Below, piece after piece: positions 5,631-7,253 of a DNA stretch of 7,253 bases. The DNA is from an uncultured Rhodoferax sp. (GTDB taxonomy: Bacteria > Pseudomonadota > Gammaproteobacteria > Burkholderiales > Burkholderiaceae_C): NCBI GenBank assembly GCA_936943465.1, contig CAKZJN010000347.1, forward strand, positions 1-7,253. The letters are read 5' to 3'. Below the pieces are notes generated by a model, which saw only the letters and a list, made by a program, of their open reading frames with translations, was not told where the DNA came from and searched no databases. Both the position numbers and the translations under genes were made by a program. Each line of letters starts with the position of its first letter. The stretch's first letter is position 1.

Positions 5631-5674
5631 GCTGTCGGGGAAGACGGCTAGGGTTTTTAGTCGGGTATTTTTTT
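5631..5674 (+). terminator. Candidate riboswitch expression platform (attenuator with competing hairpins)
   Basis: A terminator-like hairpin pairs CGGCTA (5645-5650) with TAGTCG (5658-5663) over a 7-nt loop and is followed by seven T (5668-5674). An alternative hairpin pairs GCTGTC (5631-5636) with GACGGC (5643-5648) and uses the same CGGC bases, so the two exclude each other. This is the expected design of a transcription-attenuation platform under a B12 aptamer. The terminator stem is short, has one G-U pair, and lies 4 nt from the T-tract, so strength is uncertain. Translational control is also possible, because the receptor ATG is one base after the T-tract. Confidence 0.5.
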
Positions 5675-5675
5675 C

Positions 5676-7253
5676 ATGAAGAAACGTTTGTCTAGCACTC
5701 AGTTTGCGGTGCTGTCCCTTATTGCGTCTGCAGGGGCTTCTGTGTGGGCGCAAAGCGCATTGCCAGAGGTTGTGGTCGTCGCATCTCGATTTGCGGAATC
5801 CAAATTTGAGGTTCCAGTCAGTGTGCAGATCATCACGCGTGAGGATATTCAGAACTCAGCCGCCATGACGCTGCCGGATGCGCTGCGCATGCTGGCTGGT
5901 GTCAATGTGCGTAGTATCGCCGGGGGGCAACTGGGCGTTGGCTCGTCGGTGGACTTGGGTGGGTTTGGAGCCACGGCGACGCAAAACACACTGGTACTGT
6001 TGGATGGTCGTCGTTTGAATCCGATCGACTCTTCGGAAGTCAATTGGTCGGGGGTTCCGCTGTCATCCATACAGCGCATCGAGGTGTCCGCCGGCGGCGC
6101 GGGCGTTCAATACGGTGCCGGTACGTCTGGCGGTGTCATCCACATCATCACCGATGGCAAAGTAGTCGACAAAACGTTGGCTGCAGTGCAGGCCGGCTCC
6201 TTTGGCACAGCGCAGGTGAATCTGCAGGTCGATCGCCAATTGGATGATCTGGCCTTCAAGCTCAACACCGGCCTGGATCATTCCGACGGATGGCGCGAAA
6301 ACTCGCAGGTCAGGGGGCAAAACCTGTCCTTCAAGGTGCAAAAGGACCTGCAGGGCGGCAACCAGATTTTTGGTGAAATGGTTTATTCGGATGGCACGCA
6401 CCAGTTTCCGGGCGGCGTGGTCGGACTGGTAGGCGAAGGCAACCAGCAGGCAGCCAAGTTCAATAATGTCGGTTCCCAGAACTCGGTCCGTCAAAACGGC
6501 GTCCGCTTCGGCGGTTTGGCCAATCTGGCAAGCCACACCGTTCTGGAAACGGACCTGTATTTTGGCAACAAGAACAGTGTTTTCAAGAAGCCCTACAGTG
6601 AAACGGTCACCACCAGCGCGCCTTCCAATGGCAGCAATCTGGACGGCGCAGAGATTAGCTTTTCGCCCAAGTTGCGCACAGAGTTTGCCAATGGCGCCTC
6701 TCTGGTGCTGGGTTTCGATTATTCGAAATCCAACCAGGACTCCAACACGTCGTATGGAGTACTGGCGCAGCAATATATCTTGACTCATCAAGGAACGTTC
6801 CCGTGGAGCTACAAGGGCAACCTCGTTGCGGACAGCCAATCGGTGCAGTTGCAGAATCAGGCGGCTTACTTTCTGGCCCGCTTGCCAATGAGCTCCCAGT
6901 TGGAGTTCAGTCTTGGCGCGCGCCGGCAAGTGCAGAGTTTTGATAGCTACGACCTGAACACTTCGGTCGGCCATGCCCAAACCGGTGCGGGGAGCTTTAG
7001 CGCCAACGCGCATGAGGCTGGGGTGAACTTTAAGGTGGACACCAGCAATCGCGTGTATGCGCGCGCCAATCAGACCTATCGTTTTGCCAATACCGATGAA
7101 TACTGGGGCTGGGGCACAGTAGGCCGCGTGTTTACGGGTGAACTGCTTCCGCAGGTTGGTAAGGGTGTAGAGATCGGATATGACTTTCATGCTGCCGGGC
7201 AGTCGTTTGGTCTGGTCGCCAGCCAGTCGCTTAGCCAGAATGAAATTCGCTAC
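5676..7253 (+). CDS. btuB: TonB-dependent outer-membrane receptor, probable cobalamin transporter BtuB (3' end outside the window)
   Basis: Takes up a scarce ligand, by context vitamin B12 or another corrinoid, across the outer membrane using TonB/ExbBD energy. The frame is open for 526 codons to the window edge, roughly four-fifths of a receptor. A signal peptide (MKKRL, hydrophobic 10-22, VWA before a cut at about 25/26) is followed by a TonB box-like LPEVVVVASR at 29-38. The plug domain is at about 45-160, with PVSVQIITREDI, TLPDALRMLAGV, NTLVLLDGRRLN, IQRIEV and YGAGTSGGVIHIIT. From about 165 on, alternating aromatic-ended strands form the barrel. It starts one base after the attenuator T-tract and has no Shine-Dalgarno. 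Assignment to B12 rests on the riboswitch; the protein alone only says TonB-dependent receptor. Confidence 0.88.
   Translation, partial: MKKRLSSTQFAVLSLIASAGASVWAQSALPEVVVVASRFAESKFEVPVSVQIITREDIQNSAAMTLPDALRMLAGVNVRSIAGGQLGVGSSVDLGGFGATATQNTLVLLDGRRLNPIDSSEVNWSGVPLSSIQRIEVSAGGAGVQYGAGTSGGVIHIITDGKVVDKTLAAVQAGSFGTAQVNLQVDRQLDDLAFKLNTGLDHSDGWRENSQVRGQNLSFKVQKDLQGGNQIFGEMVYSDGTHQFPGGVVGLVGEGNQQAAKFNNVGSQNSVRQNGVRFGGLANLASHTVLETDLYFGNKNSVFKKPYSETVTTSAPSNGSNLDGAEISFSPKLRTEFANGASLVLGFDYSKSNQDSNTSYGVLAQQYILTHQGTFPWSYKGNLVADSQSVQLQNQAAYFLARLPMSSQLEFSLGARRQVQSFDSYDLNTSVGHAQTGAGSFSANAHEAGVNFKVDTSNRVYARANQTYRFANTDEYWGWGTVGRVFTGELLPQVGKGVEIGYDFHAAGQSFGLVASQSLSQNEIRY

Noticed and set aside
6063..7190. 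A 375-codon frame on the - strand opposite the TonB receptor.
   Set aside because: The + strand frame has a signal peptide, plug motifs and barrel-like composition over the same bases. The antisense frame shows no recognisable domain and is a codon-bias shadow.

Overview
The window looks like core chromosome of a betaproteobacterium of the Burkholderiales, most likely Comamonadaceae-like. The evidence is a PhaC C-terminus and PhaB very close to the Cupriavidus proteins, a small coiled-coil gene/zapA/6S RNA cluster, and moderately GC-rich codon use. No insertion sequence, phage gene, CRISPR array or tRNA is visible. Genus-level placement is inference.

Left part (1-2305, + strand) is carbon storage and sugar metabolism. 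It holds the 3' end of a class I polyhydroxyalkanoate synthase (phaC), then acetoacetyl-CoA reductase (phaB) closed by a strong intrinsic terminator, then a PfkB-type 6-phosphofructokinase. phaA is not between phaC and phaB. pfkB begins only 22 nt after the terminator U-tract, leaving little room for a separate promoter.

Middle part (2306-4582): an HD-GYP cyclic-di-GMP phosphodiesterase-type protein with an N-terminal DUF3391-like domain lies on the + strand behind its own candidate promoter. It converges on a TauE/SafE (TSUP) membrane transporter on the - strand.

The - strand cluster, in transcription order, is a small coiled-coil gene (5317-5096), zapA (5099-4779, ATGA overlap), 6S RNA (ssrS, about 4738-4568) and the TSUP transporter. 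The 6S RNA is not an ORF and was found by hand. A TACAAT -10 box sits exactly 7 nt before a 17-bp closing stem. The apical loop falls at the exact midpoint of the 171-nt RNA. The 3' arm carries the CCTGAACC/GGTTCAGG motif that resembles E. coli 6S. Its 3' arm covers the upstream GTG of the transporter ORF, so the ATG at 4546 is preferred as start.

Right part (5378-7253, + strand): a cobalamin riboswitch (about 5389-5619) with an expression platform of mutually exclusive hairpins ending in a T7 tract. It precedes a TonB-dependent outer-membrane receptor, probably a BtuB-type corrinoid transporter, whose gene runs off the window end. The riboswitch promoter and the coiled-coil gene promoter are divergent and overlap.

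I see no wholly new system. The most notable points are the 6S RNA overlapping an annotatable start codon, and the compact riboswitch/attenuator that ends one base before the receptor start codon.
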